DNA of 64,000 bases from Tolumonas osonensis (GTDB lineage: Bacteria; Pseudomonadota; Gammaproteobacteria; Enterobacterales; Aeromonadaceae): assembly GCF_014202415.1 (NCBI RefSeq), contig NZ_JACHGR010000002.1:124001-188000 (forward strand), in the 5' to 3' direction. The position numbers and the translations under genes were made by a program. This document shows, piece by piece, positions 1-8,904 of this stretch (position 1 is the first letter of the stretch; each line of letters starts with the position of its first letter). Below the pieces are notes generated by a model, which saw nothing but the letters and a program-made list of their open reading frames with translations, had not been told where the DNA came from and made no database searches.

Positions 1-1
1 G

Positions 2-565
2 TTCCGATCTCGGGTATTACAGCGTGCCGCGCTGGCGCAAGGGCTGCTTGGAGTCGCTTTCAGCGCATTCTGGTCGACACTGGCGGTGATGCTGTATCAG
101 GCACCGTTTCATCTGGGCAGTACCGCCGCCGGTTTATTCGGGATCGCCGGTGCGATCGGTGCGTTCATGGCGCCGCTATTCGGTAAATACGCCGACCAGC
201 TGGGTGCCCGCAAAGTGACTTTATTTGGTACGTCATTGGTTGCCATCTCCTTTCTGATCATGCTGCTGATGAACTTCACCGGGGCGACGGTGCCGGAACA
301 ACTGGCCGTGATGGTCGTGATGACCGTGTTATTTGATATCGGGGTTCAGGCGACATTTATTGCGCATCAGACGTTGATATATCAGGTCGATCCGTCCGCA
401 TTAAGCCGGTTGAATGCTGTACTGGTTGTGAGCGTCTTTATCGGGATGTCGCTGGGCGGATTTATTGCCAGCCATGGCTATGCGAGCTATGGCTGGGTGG
501 CGGTGACGGCATTGGCAACCGTCGCTGGCATTGCCTCATTTGTGGTTCGGTTGACGGCAGACTGA
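2..565 (+). CDS. MFS transporter, C-terminal part (5' cut by window edge)
   Basis: The reading frame is open from base 2, so the gene starts before the window; about 187 residues are visible. They hold roughly five to six hydrophobic helices and a cytoplasmic loop of the form GKYADQLGARK, which matches the Asp-x-x-G-x-R/K loop between helices that recurs in major facilitator superfamily proteins. The family exports or imports small solutes through the inner membrane by proton coupling; the substrate cannot be read from this part. The stop lies 1 bp from the stop of the convergent LysR gene. The MFS assignment is firm, the role is open. Confidence 0.8.
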   Translation, partial: FRSRVLQRAALAQGLLGVAFSAFWSTLAVMLYQAPFHLGSTAAGLFGIAGAIGAFMAPLFGKYADQLGARKVTLFGTSLVAISFLIMLLMNFTGATVPEQLAVMVVMTVLFDIGVQATFIAHQTLIYQVDPSALSRLNAVLVVSVFIGMSLGGFIASHGYASYGWVAVTALATVAGIASFVVRLTAD

Positions 566-566
566 T

Positions 567-1487
567 TCAGACTGCGGTTTCCGGAATCCGCACCGGAAAG
601 AAGTCCGGATCCTGAAAATGCTGAACCAGAGCATCGAAGATGATCCGGACCCGGGATGGTACAGGGCCGCTTTGCGGGCGGTAAATGTATACATCCCATT
701 CATCTAGCAATTCAAACTCGGTTAACACCGGCACAAGCACACCTCGCTGAATGTAGGCTGCCGCAACTGACACCGAAATCTGACCAAACCCAATACCGCT
801 CAGAACCGCTTCAAGTTCCGCATCCGCATCATCACTGATGAGCACCGGCGCTTCCGGCCTGAAACTCTGATTTTCTTTGAAAAACCATTCCCAGGGCTGA
901 TTCCGGTTGTTATCGAACATGGTCGTCACGGGCAGATGCTGCAGATCTTCAATACACGTCGGTTTGCCAACGCGAGCAATCAGCTCAGGCGTACCAACTA
1001 CAACATGATTAACCTTACACACCTGACGGGCAACAAAACGGTTGTCCGTGATAGGGCGTCCGGCCCGGATCCCGATATCGATTTTATCTTCCACCACATC
1101 CGCTATCTGATTGGTCAGACGCAAATCAAACTGAATCTCAGGATACTCCCGCGAGATCTTTGCCAGAACAGGGATCAGGAACTGTTTTGCATAGGAGGGC
1201 GGCGCCGTAATTTTAACCGGCAGGTTCTCATGAGGCGTGTTGTGAAAAACATCATCCAGCACCGTCAGGGCCGATTTGGCCTTTTCGAAAAACTGCTCGC
1301 CGAAGGTCGTGATTTTGATATTCCGCGTGCTTCTGACAAACAGAATTTCTCCAAGCTCGGATTCCAGCTCTTTGATGCACCGGGTAACAACCTGCGGGGA
1401 AACATTCAGCTTGAGAGCCGCATCGCGAAATGTGCGCTGTTGTGCCGCAGCACAGAAAATTTTCAGATAATCCAGTCGGTTAAACAT
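567..1487 (-). CDS. LysR-family transcriptional regulator
   Basis: A 306-residue LysR regulator with an N-terminal winged helix (residues 1-60, pattern FRDAALKLNVSPQVVTRCIKELE) and a periplasmic-binding-like effector domain. I chose the ATG at 1487 (MFNRLDYL) rather than the in-frame ATG 22 codons upstream, because LysR proteins start just before the HTH; this start lies inside the end of the preceding LysR gene, overlapping it by 8 bp, so translational coupling is likely. It closely resembles the LysR protein at 29685-30578: both contain RSTR-IKIT-FGEQ and end with YRPQ-GPVP-RVR, so they are paralogues. The target is unknown; candidates are the convergent MFS gene and the upstream SRPBCC gene. 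Confidence 0.9.
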   Translation of the reverse strand: MFNRLDYLKIFCAAAQQRTFRDAALKLNVSPQVVTRCIKELESELGEILFVRSTRNIKITTFGEQFFEKAKSALTVLDDVFHNTPHENLPVKITAPPSYAKQFLIPVLAKISREYPEIQFDLRLTNQIADVVEDKIDIGIRAGRPITDNRFVARQVCKVNHVVVGTPELIARVGKPTCIEDLQHLPVTTMFDNNRNQPWEWFFKENQSFRPEAPVLISDDADAELEAVLSGIGFGQISVSVAAAYIQRGVLVPVLTEFELLDEWDVYIYRPQSGPVPSRVRIIFDALVQHFQDPDFFPVRIPETAV

Positions 1488-2379
1488 AGCTATCCAAGTC
1501 AAATAATAAAGCCCGGAGCCACTGATGCGCCGGGTCATGGTGGGTTCGTTCATGCCAGGCCGCCACTTTGGTAAACCCCGGGATCGCCAGCGGCGGTTCG
1601 GTCACACAAAGGTCGGCCTGATGCTGAACCAGTTTTTCCGGCACGACCGCAATCAGATCGCTGGTCCGCAGTATTTCCGTCAGTACCAGAAAGCTGGAGA
1701 TGGACAGTGTGACATTGCGGGCGCGTCCCATCTTTTCAAGTGCGACGTCAGTCGCGCCGCGAAAAGCGCCACCTAGATAGGAAACAATAGCATGATTGGC
1801 CGTACAGAACTGATCCAGTGTCAGCGGTAATTGCATCACCGGATGATCTTTGCGGAAAGTACAGACATACCGTTCATCAAACAACCGACGGGCGTGTAAA
1901 TCAGGTGGCGTGGTTTCCGGTGTCATCAGGGCAATATCGACCTGACCGGTTTCCAGCTGGGTTTGTATCCGCTCATCTTCGATGGTTCTGACCGACAGAC
2001 GAACATAAGGTGCATGCTGCCGCAGCCGCGTCATAAACGGGACGATGATCGCCTGCAAAGCATAATCGGTGGCGGCAATGGTAAAGGTATTCGTCGCCGT
2101 CGCAGGTTCGAACGATTCAGACTGCAGCAACTGATTTATTTCTTCGAGTAACCGTTTAACCGGCGCAGCGAGTGCCTGCGCTCTTGGCGTAGGAATAATG
2201 CCTCGCTGCGTACGGACAAAAAGCGGATCATCAAAACTTTCCCGTAACCGGGTCAGCATACTACTGACTGCAGGCTGGGTGAGGGCGAGCCGTGCCGCCG
2301 CCCGGGTGACACTCCGCTCATCAAGTAACGCATCCAATGTTTTCAACAAGTTGAGATCAAGTGTTCTGATATCACGCAT
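1480..2379 (-). CDS. LysR-family transcriptional regulator (NodD/LinR-like type)
   Basis: A 299-residue LysR protein starting MRDIRTLDLNLLKTLDALL, the opening typical of the NodD/LinR/PcpR branch, with the HTH in residues 8-65 (RSVTRAAARLALTQPAVS) and an effector domain to the end. It belongs to a different branch from the LysR gene that follows it with an 8-bp overlap, so this is not a local duplication. The SRPBCC gene lies 57 bp upstream on the same strand. The gap between them carries two TTATATCT motifs that recur further upstream. I see no strong Shine-Dalgarno sequence, which fits coupling to an upstream message or weak expression. Confidence 0.9.
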   Translation of the reverse strand: MRDIRTLDLNLLKTLDALLDERSVTRAAARLALTQPAVSSMLTRLRESFDDPLFVRTQRGIIPTPRAQALAAPVKRLLEEINQLLQSESFEPATATNTFTIAATDYALQAIIVPFMTRLRQHAPYVRLSVRTIEDERIQTQLETGQVDIALMTPETTPPDLHARRLFDERYVCTFRKDHPVMQLPLTLDQFCTANHAIVSYLGGAFRGATDVALEKMGRARNVTLSISSFLVLTEILRTSDLIAVVPEKLVQHQADLCVTEPPLAIPGFTKVAAWHERTHHDPAHQWLRALLFDLDSYV

Positions 2380-2380
2380 G

Positions 2381-2426
2381 TTTATATCTTATTTAAAGAA
2401 TGGTTATTGGATTTATATCTTTGATC
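2381..2426. promoter_or_regulatory. Two TTATATCT motifs in the SRPBCC-LysR gap
   Basis: TTTATATCTT at 2381-2390 and ATTTATATCTTTGATC at 2411-2426 repeat the core found twice more, in the inverted repeat and its neighbour at 3053-3110. Their position directly before the LysR start fits autoregulation. Binding by either LysR protein is inference. Confidence 0.4.
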
Positions 2427-2436
2427 GGAACATGAT

Positions 2437-2958
2437 TCAAGACATGTAATTCCTTTTCAGCGCCATTTCCCCTAAACCGCGGATCCATTCCTGATGCGCA
2501 TTCAACATCGGCTCTTTCGGATCGCTGGCCAGTGCTTTTGCCGGGCCTCCGTTCTGGGTTTCCTGTGTCAGGATGCGGACCCGGTCGTCGGACAGATCTT
2601 CAAACAACCACGCGTGATGCACATCCAGACGTTCTTCCGGCGTACTGCCTTCCACCCAACCGTGCCAGGCGATGCGCGCTGGCTGACCGTCAACCGGCGG
2701 CACGAATTCCACCACTTCGGCCTCCACCAGAAAACCAAAGGTCGTGAAACGGAAACGGGCATTTTCCGCCAGAACAGGGCCAGGAATATTGTAAAAACGA
2801 ATGTCAGAAGCATTGCTGTAATACTGCGTCCATAAGGTGGTATCAATCAGCGAAGCCCAGACATCGGTGGCATTGATACCAACCAGGGTGATTTCGTTAG
2901 AAACGTAGTTATCGGTGAAGCCAGGAATATAGCCTTTTGGCCATACGATATTACTCAT
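2437..2958 (-). CDS. SRPBCC (START/Bet v1-like) domain protein
   Basis: A 173-residue soluble protein with no signal peptide. The order of a polar N-terminal strand, a helix with DVWASLIDTTLWTQYYSNASDI, several beta strands and a long C-terminal helix (LNAHQEWIRGLGEMALK) is that of the SRPBCC/polyketide-cyclase-like fold, which forms a hydrophobic ligand pocket. No catalytic residues can be assigned. The Shine-Dalgarno AAAGGAT lies 7 bases before the ATG. It is first in a same-strand run followed by two LysR genes, so these may regulate it or sense its ligand. Fold assignment is fairly sure, function unknown. Confidence 0.75.
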   Translation of the reverse strand: MSNIVWPKGYIPGFTDNYVSNEITLVGINATDVWASLIDTTLWTQYYSNASDIRFYNIPGPVLAENARFRFTTFGFLVEAEVVEFVPPVDGQPARIAWHGWVEGSTPEERLDVHHAWLFEDLSDDRVRILTQETQNGGPAKALASDPKEPMLNAHQEWIRGLGEMALKRNYMS

Positions 2959-3052
2959 GAGTATTATCCTTTCAGTGTCGCTATCGGGTTTGATTTACAG
3001 GCAGAGGAGGTTGTGCGCCATCTGCTGCGTTGGAAAGGATAATGAAGGCAGA

Positions 3053-3110
3053 TCAGATATAAGACCAATCACGATTTTATATCTGACTCATAATTTAAAT
3101 TTATATCTTT
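3053..3110. promoter_or_regulatory. 10-bp inverted repeat and third TTATATCT copy upstream of SRPBCC gene
   Basis: TCAGATATAA (3053-3062) and TTATATCTGA (3077-3086) form a perfect inverted repeat with a 14-bp spacer, about 95-128 bp upstream of the SRPBCC start. A further TTATATCTTTGG begins at 3101. Interrupted dyads of this size are typical of LysR activator sites; the bound protein is inferred from the neighbouring LysR genes. Confidence 0.5.
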
Positions 3111-3177
3111 GGCTTATTCTGTCACCCCGTCAGGCTGGAATATAACCTGGCGGGGTTTCAGAAATTATCCGGCGAAC

Positions 3178-4884
3178 TCAGTTCTGATGCGTAAACGGCC
3201 CGGCGGTTGTTTTGTTTTTATCTACATCCGTAGAACTGACGTAATACGTATAGACAGCACCTTTGGTCCCGCTGAAGGTATAGGAATGGCTGGTGACAAA
3301 TTCATTTTTCACATACGTTCCGCAGCAGGTGAATGAGACTTCGGTCGTTGCCGGTTCATTGGTCGTCCATGAGATCCGGAACTGTAAACCTTTTAGCTTG
3401 GTACTGCTCACATCCGAAATGATCGGCGCATCGCCCGTGCCGGGGTCACTGCTGGCACCACATATCGCCTCGGTAACGCCTACCAGATCCCAAGCCGCAG
3501 TAACATGACTTTCCTCACTGTTTGTTGCTACGGCGATAGTGGCCGCGCGGGCATCACAAAAATCGGCAGTGGAATTTAACGAGGTAAAGCTTTTATACGC
3601 GATCTGGTCAGCAGCTGACAGACCTATACCGCCGGTTTCTGTCGCCAGCAGATAATACCAATGATTGACGATACTGCTGTTGATATGGACGCCACCGTTA
3701 TCCGGTGTTCCGGTATACCGATCCGCATAATTATCCGGATAACCATCTTCCGTTGGATCTTCCATATTCCGGATGCCGTTATCGCCCGGGGTAATATCTT
3801 CACCGATGGTCCAATTTCCGGTACCAAAATAATACTCCGTATTCGTTCCCATAATATCGGAAAAGGCTTCATTTAAAGCGCCGGATTCATTCTGATAAAT
3901 CAGGTTACTCGTGGCTTCGGTCACACCGTGCGTTAACTCATGGGCGACCACATCCAAATCACCGGAGAAATTAATGAAGGTAATGCCATCGCCATCACCA
4001 TAAGCCACCTGCGTTCCGTTCCAATAGGCATTGTTATATTTACGTTTTAAATGCGCCGAGGACACCATGCCTTGCGGGTATTTACTCATCCAGTTGAAGT
4101 CGTGAATATTCTGATAATAGTCGTCTGTCACGTTGGCAAAGAAATGTGCATCGACCAATGCGGGTTGCCCGGGAGAGGTTGTACCAGGAAGGTTCCAGTT
4201 ATCATCACTATCAACCGCGAGAATGCCGGGTAGGATGCTTTTATTTTTGGCGTCATAGGTTTTCTGACGACCATCGGCCGAAATCATCTGATACTGCGAA
4301 CCAGTCCAGGTTGTATCCAGCAGGCTCTTGATATTGCCATCCACGCCAATACCCGAGCCAGTGGTCAGGCCATCATACGCGTTTACAACTGATCCATTTG
4401 TTGCGTCAATCCAGTAAAACCAGCGGCTATCCGCACGCTGATTTTCAACATTATAGAAATAGCGGCCATCAGCCGGGTTGATCATCAATTTAGTTGACCA
4501 TTTACCTGCATTGCCAATGTTTTTGACAGCAACAGCCTGAACGGCTTTATCATTAATCTTGATGTCATTCGTCGACATCAGGCCCGGATAATGCGCACCA
4601 ATCACAGCCACTGTCTCACCGGCCGGAGTAGTCAAGACCGTCAGCTGCCCTCCCAGCACTTCGGCGTCACCCAGCCATTGCTGGTATCGTTTAGATATCG
4701 CGTTGGCCTTCTTCAGATCCAGGGTTCGCATCAGACGGGAAGTATCGGGAACTTTGAAATTTGAGGCTTCAGCACCTTTCAGCGCAATAAACTCGGCGTG
4801 TCGGTTTGACGGCCCCTCCGGCACTGCATTCACTACGGGAGAAAACAGCAGAAATAACAGTGGAATAGAAAAAATGGACTTCAT
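3178..4884 (-). CDS. Secreted M4 (thermolysin-like) neutral metalloprotease
   Basis: A 568-residue zinc endopeptidase of the extracellular vibriolysin/elastase type. The ATG at 4884 is preceded by AGGAGGT and followed by a clear signal peptide (MKSIFSIPLLFLLFSPVVNA), which rules out the longer in-frame start at 4974. A propeptide (about residues 20-200) precedes the peptidase domain. The zinc site is H315-E316-L-T-H319 with third ligand E339 in NEAFSD, all intact. After residue ~480 the protein ends in an FN3/PKD-like beta domain with an adjacent Cys pair (TCCGTY), not the usual PPC domain. Such proteases are exported by type II secretion. The substrate is presumably environmental protein. 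Confidence 0.93.
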   Translation of the reverse strand: MKSIFSIPLLFLLFSPVVNAVPEGPSNRHAEFIALKGAEASNFKVPDTSRLMRTLDLKKANAISKRYQQWLGDAEVLGGQLTVLTTPAGETVAVIGAHYPGLMSTNDIKINDKAVQAVAVKNIGNAGKWSTKLMINPADGRYFYNVENQRADSRWFYWIDATNGSVVNAYDGLTTGSGIGVDGNIKSLLDTTWTGSQYQMISADGRQKTYDAKNKSILPGILAVDSDDNWNLPGTTSPGQPALVDAHFFANVTDDYYQNIHDFNWMSKYPQGMVSSAHLKRKYNNAYWNGTQVAYGDGDGITFINFSGDLDVVAHELTHGVTEATSNLIYQNESGALNEAFSDIMGTNTEYYFGTGNWTIGEDITPGDNGIRNMEDPTEDGYPDNYADRYTGTPDNGGVHINSSIVNHWYYLLATETGGIGLSAADQIAYKSFTSLNSTADFCDARAATIAVATNSEESHVTAAWDLVGVTEAICGASSDPGTGDAPIISDVSSTKLKGLQFRISWTTNEPATTEVSFTCCGTYVKNEFVTSHSYTFSGTKGAVYTYYVSSTDVDKNKTTAGPFTHQN

Positions 4885-4987
4885 TGTGAGACCTCCTGCA
4901 AGCGATATCAGCGTTATGGACTGAACCATAGTTGAGAGGTGAGCGGATGATGAACTCTTTAAAATATAGTTCACTTTGCAGGCCGGG

Positions 4988-6031
4988 CTACTTGATGGCG
5001 TTACTTAAATTCTTGTTCCTATAAACCAGAGGCGACATGTTCAGATTTAATTTGAAAAAACGCGAAAATACCGATTGAGAAGAAAAACAGACCAGTTCGC
5101 TGATCTCCTGTATGCTCTTATTGGTTTCCACCAGTAACGAACAGGCTATTTTAAGCCTGACCGACTTGAGCAGATCAGTAAAAGAGGTGTTTTCGTTTTT
5201 TAATTTATCATTTAATGTCCAGCGGCTCATTTTTAATGTCAGACACACATCATTCATAATATGAATATCAGATTCAGATCTGAGGAAAGAAATTGAATGC
5301 TCAATGAGTTTCAGGACTGTGCCTGATAGCGATTTAGTCTTTTCCAGTTCGGCTCTTTTTTTATTCAAACCGGTTTTTTGTATCAGATGGAGCGCTGCAT
5401 TTGAACTATTAACTTCTTTATCCAAAAGAGTGTTGTCTATAATCATAAAGTTGCTTTGGTGATCAAATTCACACTTGCTTTCAAAGAAAGTATTCAGCAG
5501 TCCTTTTCTTTCCTGTCTTGAGCCAACAAAGCCGACTTTGATATTACCTGGGGATGTGTATGAATTTATCAGACTGTGTAACATCATGAAATTACCAATT
5601 GCAGAGCAATTGCCAACCTGACTGGGCCCCAAGTTGACATATTCTATTTTTGTTTTCTTATCGCCCCGGGTCACAATGACTGAATCACAATTCCCGATTA
5701 TTACTCTGTTTTCAATAAAGCTGGTAATCGCAGCATTAGCCGTCGTTTGATTAAGACAAAACCCCATTAAATCAGGGTAGGCACTGTAACTTGTATTTAC
5801 CGGACCGTATGATATGCAATATTCCAGCATATCTTCGGCCAGGAACTGATCATGGTTAGCGGATTCCAGCATAAATCTATAGTGTTGATTTTCCGATAAT
5901 CTTCCACCATCCCGTTCGATTTCATACCGGCTTATACCGCATCGTTCAGTTATCTTGCTGGTATCAACACCATTGTCTTCCAATAACTGTAATGTACCTC
6001 TGGCTATCAGGTTTGATACGGTTTTCTCCAT
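4988..6031 (-). CDS. AraC-family transcriptional regulator (OruR/ArgR-like)
   Basis: A 347-residue regulator with a long N-terminal ligand domain (about residues 20-210, arabinose-binding-like type) and a C-terminal pair of helix-turn-helices (about 240-340) ending in the AraC signature ISELVCFSSQSVFSRFFKLNLNMSP. It is transcribed divergently from the GH3 glucosidase lipoprotein across 356 bp, the usual arrangement for a local activator, so control of that gene is the leading guess. The coding sequence is AT-richer than the neighbours, which may mark acquisition by transfer. The effector is not predictable. Confidence 0.9.
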   Translation of the reverse strand: MEKTVSNLIARGTLQLLEDNGVDTSKITERCGISRYEIERDGGRLSENQHYRFMLESANHDQFLAEDMLEYCISYGPVNTSYSAYPDLMGFCLNQTTANAAITSFIENRVIIGNCDSVIVTRGDKKTKIEYVNLGPSQVGNCSAIGNFMMLHSLINSYTSPGNIKVGFVGSRQERKGLLNTFFESKCEFDHQSNFMIIDNTLLDKEVNSSNAALHLIQKTGLNKKRAELEKTKSLSGTVLKLIEHSISFLRSESDIHIMNDVCLTLKMSRWTLNDKLKNENTSFTDLLKSVRLKIACSLLVETNKSIQEISELVCFSSQSVFSRFFKLNLNMSPLVYRNKNLSNAIK

Positions 6032-6387
6032 GATCCCACCATTGCTGTGATGCAGGTTAACCCACTATGATGTCTGTCTTTATAAAAATTGATAAAAACT
6101 AAACAATTCAATCACAAACTAACGCGATATAGATCACATCATGTAAATACATAATATTAATAGATGTAACAAATTGTAATGGGGTGATCGCCTGAGTGTT
6201 TTTAACAATTCCACCCGAATGCAACAAAAATCACCGTAATGCAAAGAAATAAAAATTCAAAACAACTAAATTGAGTTTGGAAGTTTATTTCCATCAAGCC
6301 AATAATCTGATAATCGCGACTAAACAGTCATGCGGTTAATGGTTTTTAATGTCGAAATTTTAATAATCCTATTTTCAAGGAAAAATA
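6032..6387. other. Divergent AraC / GH3 intergenic control region
   Basis: 356 bp, strongly AT-rich, with no ORF that I can support. It must hold both divergent promoters. A CRP-like half-conserved site is listed separately (6123-6138). A Shine-Dalgarno AAGG at 6377-6380 serves the GH3 start. I see no clear terminator or repeat. Confidence 0.6.
6123..6138. promoter_or_regulatory. Possible CRP site upstream of GH3 gene
   Basis: CGCGA-N6-TCACA matches the TGTGA-N6-TCACA consensus fully in one arm and 3 of 5 in the other. Catabolite control of a beta-glucosidase would make sense. It lies 250 bp before the ATG, so the promoter would have to be well upstream. Confidence 0.3.
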
Positions 6388-8826
6388 ATGATGGCTTATA
6401 ACCAAAAATCAAGATTAAGTATTGTTGCAGCCGCTGTTTCAATTGCATTAGCTGGTGCTGTGGCAGGTTGTAATAGTGATAACAATTCATCATCAACCGA
6501 ACTTACAACCAAAGATAATTCATATTATAAGTCAAAGGCCAAAGATTTAGTGGCCAAAATGACCACCGATGAAAAGCTGAACATGCTCGTAGGGCCAGGA
6601 TATTCCATGTCTGGTGGTTCATTTGGTATAAACACTTCAGCCGTGGCGAATTTAAAAAATGATGTTTCAGGCGTTGCCGGTTATATTAGCGGTGTATTAA
6701 ACACCGAATCTGGTCTGGATATTGCGGCATCCAAACTGGCGGATGGTCCGGCAGGTATTCGTATTAGTCCGACACGTGATGGTGAAACCAGTACTTATTA
6801 TGCGACCGGCTTCCCGGTAGGAACGGTTCTCGCTTCGACATGGAACCCTGAAATAGTACAGAAAGTGGGTGAAGCTGCCGGTAACGAAGCCAAAGAATAT
6901 GGCGTTGACTTCTGGCTGGCACCAGGCATGAATATTCAGCGTAACCCGCTGAATGGTCGTAATTTTGAATACTTCTCTGAAGACCCGTTAGTGGCTGGCG
7001 CGATGGCAGCAGCCATTACTGACGGTGCCCAATCCGAAGGAATTTCAACCACAATAAAACACTTTGCGGCCAACAATTCTGAAACTAACCGCATGAGAGT
7101 GAATAATATCATTTCGCCTCGGGCATTACGCGAAATCTATTTGCGTGGTTTCCAATATACGGTAAAAAATGCACAGCCTTGGGCGTTAATGACGTCATAT
7201 AACAAGGTGAATGGTACCTATACAGGCCAGAGAGCCGATCTGCTAACCAGTATTTTGCGTGATGAATGGGGCTACCAGGGGCTGGTCATGAGTGACTGGT
7301 TTGCCGGTGATGATCCGCTGGCCATGATAAAAGCAGGGAATGACCTGATTCAGCCCGGTGGTGTCAATTTTGTACTGACCAATGAAGATTCATTAACTGC
7401 ACTGAAAGAGGCTTATACGGCCAAAACGTTGAGTGATGACATCATTGACAGAGATGCCATCAATATCCTTACTCAGGTTTTAAAAACACCATCCAACCAG
7501 AATTACACCGGTTCCAATAGCCCAGACCTGACTGCTCATGCGCAAATTGCCAAAGAAGCCGCTGAAGAAGGGATGGTATTGCTGAAAAACGATGATTCAG
7601 CGTTACCTATTGCCACCTCAAAAACTGTTGCCTCTTTCGGGATAGCACAAATCAATACCCTGAAAGGCGGAACGGGCAGTGGTGATGTTCACTCAGCCTA
7701 TGTGACAAATATCGTAGATGGGTTATCAAAACAGTTTTCTGTGAATTCTGATTTGAAAACTTACTATGAAGATTTCTATGCAGCCAATAAAGTCGAAACA
7801 ACAGATAGTTTTGGTGTTTCAACAGTAACCGACTGTGAGGAAGCCGAACTGACTTCGGATCAGATCAGTACTTACGCAGCTGCCAGCGATATCGCGATAA
7901 TCAGTATTGGCCGGAATACGGGTGAGGGCAGTGATCGTACGGCTGCTGAGGGCGATTATTTACTCAGTGATACGGAAGCTAATCTGATTAACAATGTTTC
8001 GACCGCATTCCATGCACTGGATAAAAAAGTCGTAGTTGTGCTGAACATTGCTGGTGTTATCGATACTACCGCCTGGAAAGATAAGGTTGATGCGATACTG
8101 TTAGCCTATATGCCGGGTCAGGAAGCCGGTGACGCTATCACGGATTTGTTATCTGGTGCTGCTAACCCGAGCGGTAAACTGGCACAAACCTTCCCGGCCA
8201 GTTATTCCGATGTTCCGTCAGCGACATCATTCTTCGGCATCGATACGGATGGTGATAGCACAGTCGATACGAATTACTACAACGAAGGTATTTACGTCGG
8301 CTACCGCTACTACAACTCTTTCGATAAATCGGTTTCCTATCCGTTCGGATATGGTTTGTCCTATACAACGTTTGGTTATAACGGCGCAGCGGTGTCGGAC
8401 AATACATTAAACTCGAAGGGTGCCAAGGGGAGTGTGACGCTGACAGCTACCGTCGCTAATACGGGCAGTGTAGCTGGTAAGGAAGTCGCTCAGGTTTATA
8501 TTTCTGCACCAGAAGTGAATCTGAAAAAACCAACTATCGAGCTGAAATCGTTTGCCAAAACCAATCTGCTTGCGGCGGGCGCTTCTCAGAAATTAACTTT
8601 CACCATCCCGGCTGATTTACTGGCCAGTTTCGATGAGGTTAATAATAAATGGATAATTGAAGCCGGTACCTATAAAGCGTACATCAGTCCATCATCCGAT
8701 GTATCTTCAACTGAACCGGTTACGTTCTCTGTGAGTAAAGAGATTGTGGTCAGCAATACCACATCCGGCGCTTTAGCGTTGCCTGATGGCATCACTGAAG
8801 CCTCATTCACGACGGTGAGCGAATAA
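6388..8826 (+). CDS. Beta-glucosidase-type glycoside hydrolase family 3 lipoprotein
   Basis: An 812-residue exo-acting glycoside hydrolase. A lipoprotein signal ends in the lipobox VAGC followed by Asn, predicting an outer-membrane anchored protein. The GH3 N-terminal barrel runs to about residue 350 and carries KHFAANNSE and the nucleophile Asp303 in MSDWFAGDDP. The second alpha/beta domain holds the probable acid/base Glu in GRNTGEGSDR, and an FN3-like domain ends the protein (about 670-780). GH3 enzymes release glucose or related sugars from beta-linked oligosaccharides. Two consecutive ATG codons are possible starts. It stands alone, opposite an AraC regulator and followed by a strong terminator. 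Confidence 0.93.
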   Translation: MMAYNQKSRLSIVAAAVSIALAGAVAGCNSDNNSSSTELTTKDNSYYKSKAKDLVAKMTTDEKLNMLVGPGYSMSGGSFGINTSAVANLKNDVSGVAGYISGVLNTESGLDIAASKLADGPAGIRISPTRDGETSTYYATGFPVGTVLASTWNPEIVQKVGEAAGNEAKEYGVDFWLAPGMNIQRNPLNGRNFEYFSEDPLVAGAMAAAITDGAQSEGISTTIKHFAANNSETNRMRVNNIISPRALREIYLRGFQYTVKNAQPWALMTSYNKVNGTYTGQRADLLTSILRDEWGYQGLVMSDWFAGDDPLAMIKAGNDLIQPGGVNFVLTNEDSLTALKEAYTAKTLSDDIIDRDAINILTQVLKTPSNQNYTGSNSPDLTAHAQIAKEAAEEGMVLLKNDDSALPIATSKTVASFGIAQINTLKGGTGSGDVHSAYVTNIVDGLSKQFSVNSDLKTYYEDFYAANKVETTDSFGVSTVTDCEEAELTSDQISTYAAASDIAIISIGRNTGEGSDRTAAEGDYLLSDTEANLINNVSTAFHALDKKVVVVLNIAGVIDTTAWKDKVDAILLAYMPGQEAGDAITDLLSGAANPSGKLAQTFPASYSDVPSATSFFGIDTDGDSTVDTNYYNEGIYVGYRYYNSFDKSVSYPFGYGLSYTTFGYNGAAVSDNTLNSKGAKGSVTLTATVANTGSVAGKEVAQVYISAPEVNLKKPTIELKSFAKTNLLAAGASQKLTFTIPADLLASFDEVNNKWIIEAGTYKAYISPSSDVSSTEPVTFSVSKEIVVSNTTSGALALPDGITEASFTTVSE

Positions 8827-8864
8827 ATATTAATGGCGGGTCCGCAAAATACCAAACCGTAAAA

Positions 8865-8889
8865 AAGAGCCCTTGTCGAAAGGGCTCTT
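8865..8889. terminator. Bidirectional intrinsic terminator between GH3 and DUF2235 genes
   Basis: A perfect 10-bp stem AAGAGCCCTT / AAGGGCTCTT with a 5-base loop, A-run on the left. It lies between convergent genes ending at 8826 and 8905 and could stop both. Confidence 0.8.
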
Positions 8890-8904
8890 ATTGCTGTGAG
8901 CTCC

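Noticed and set aside
936-1574. A 212-codon plus-strand frame
   Set aside because: It is antisense to two well-formed LysR genes and its translation looks like reversed coding sequence.
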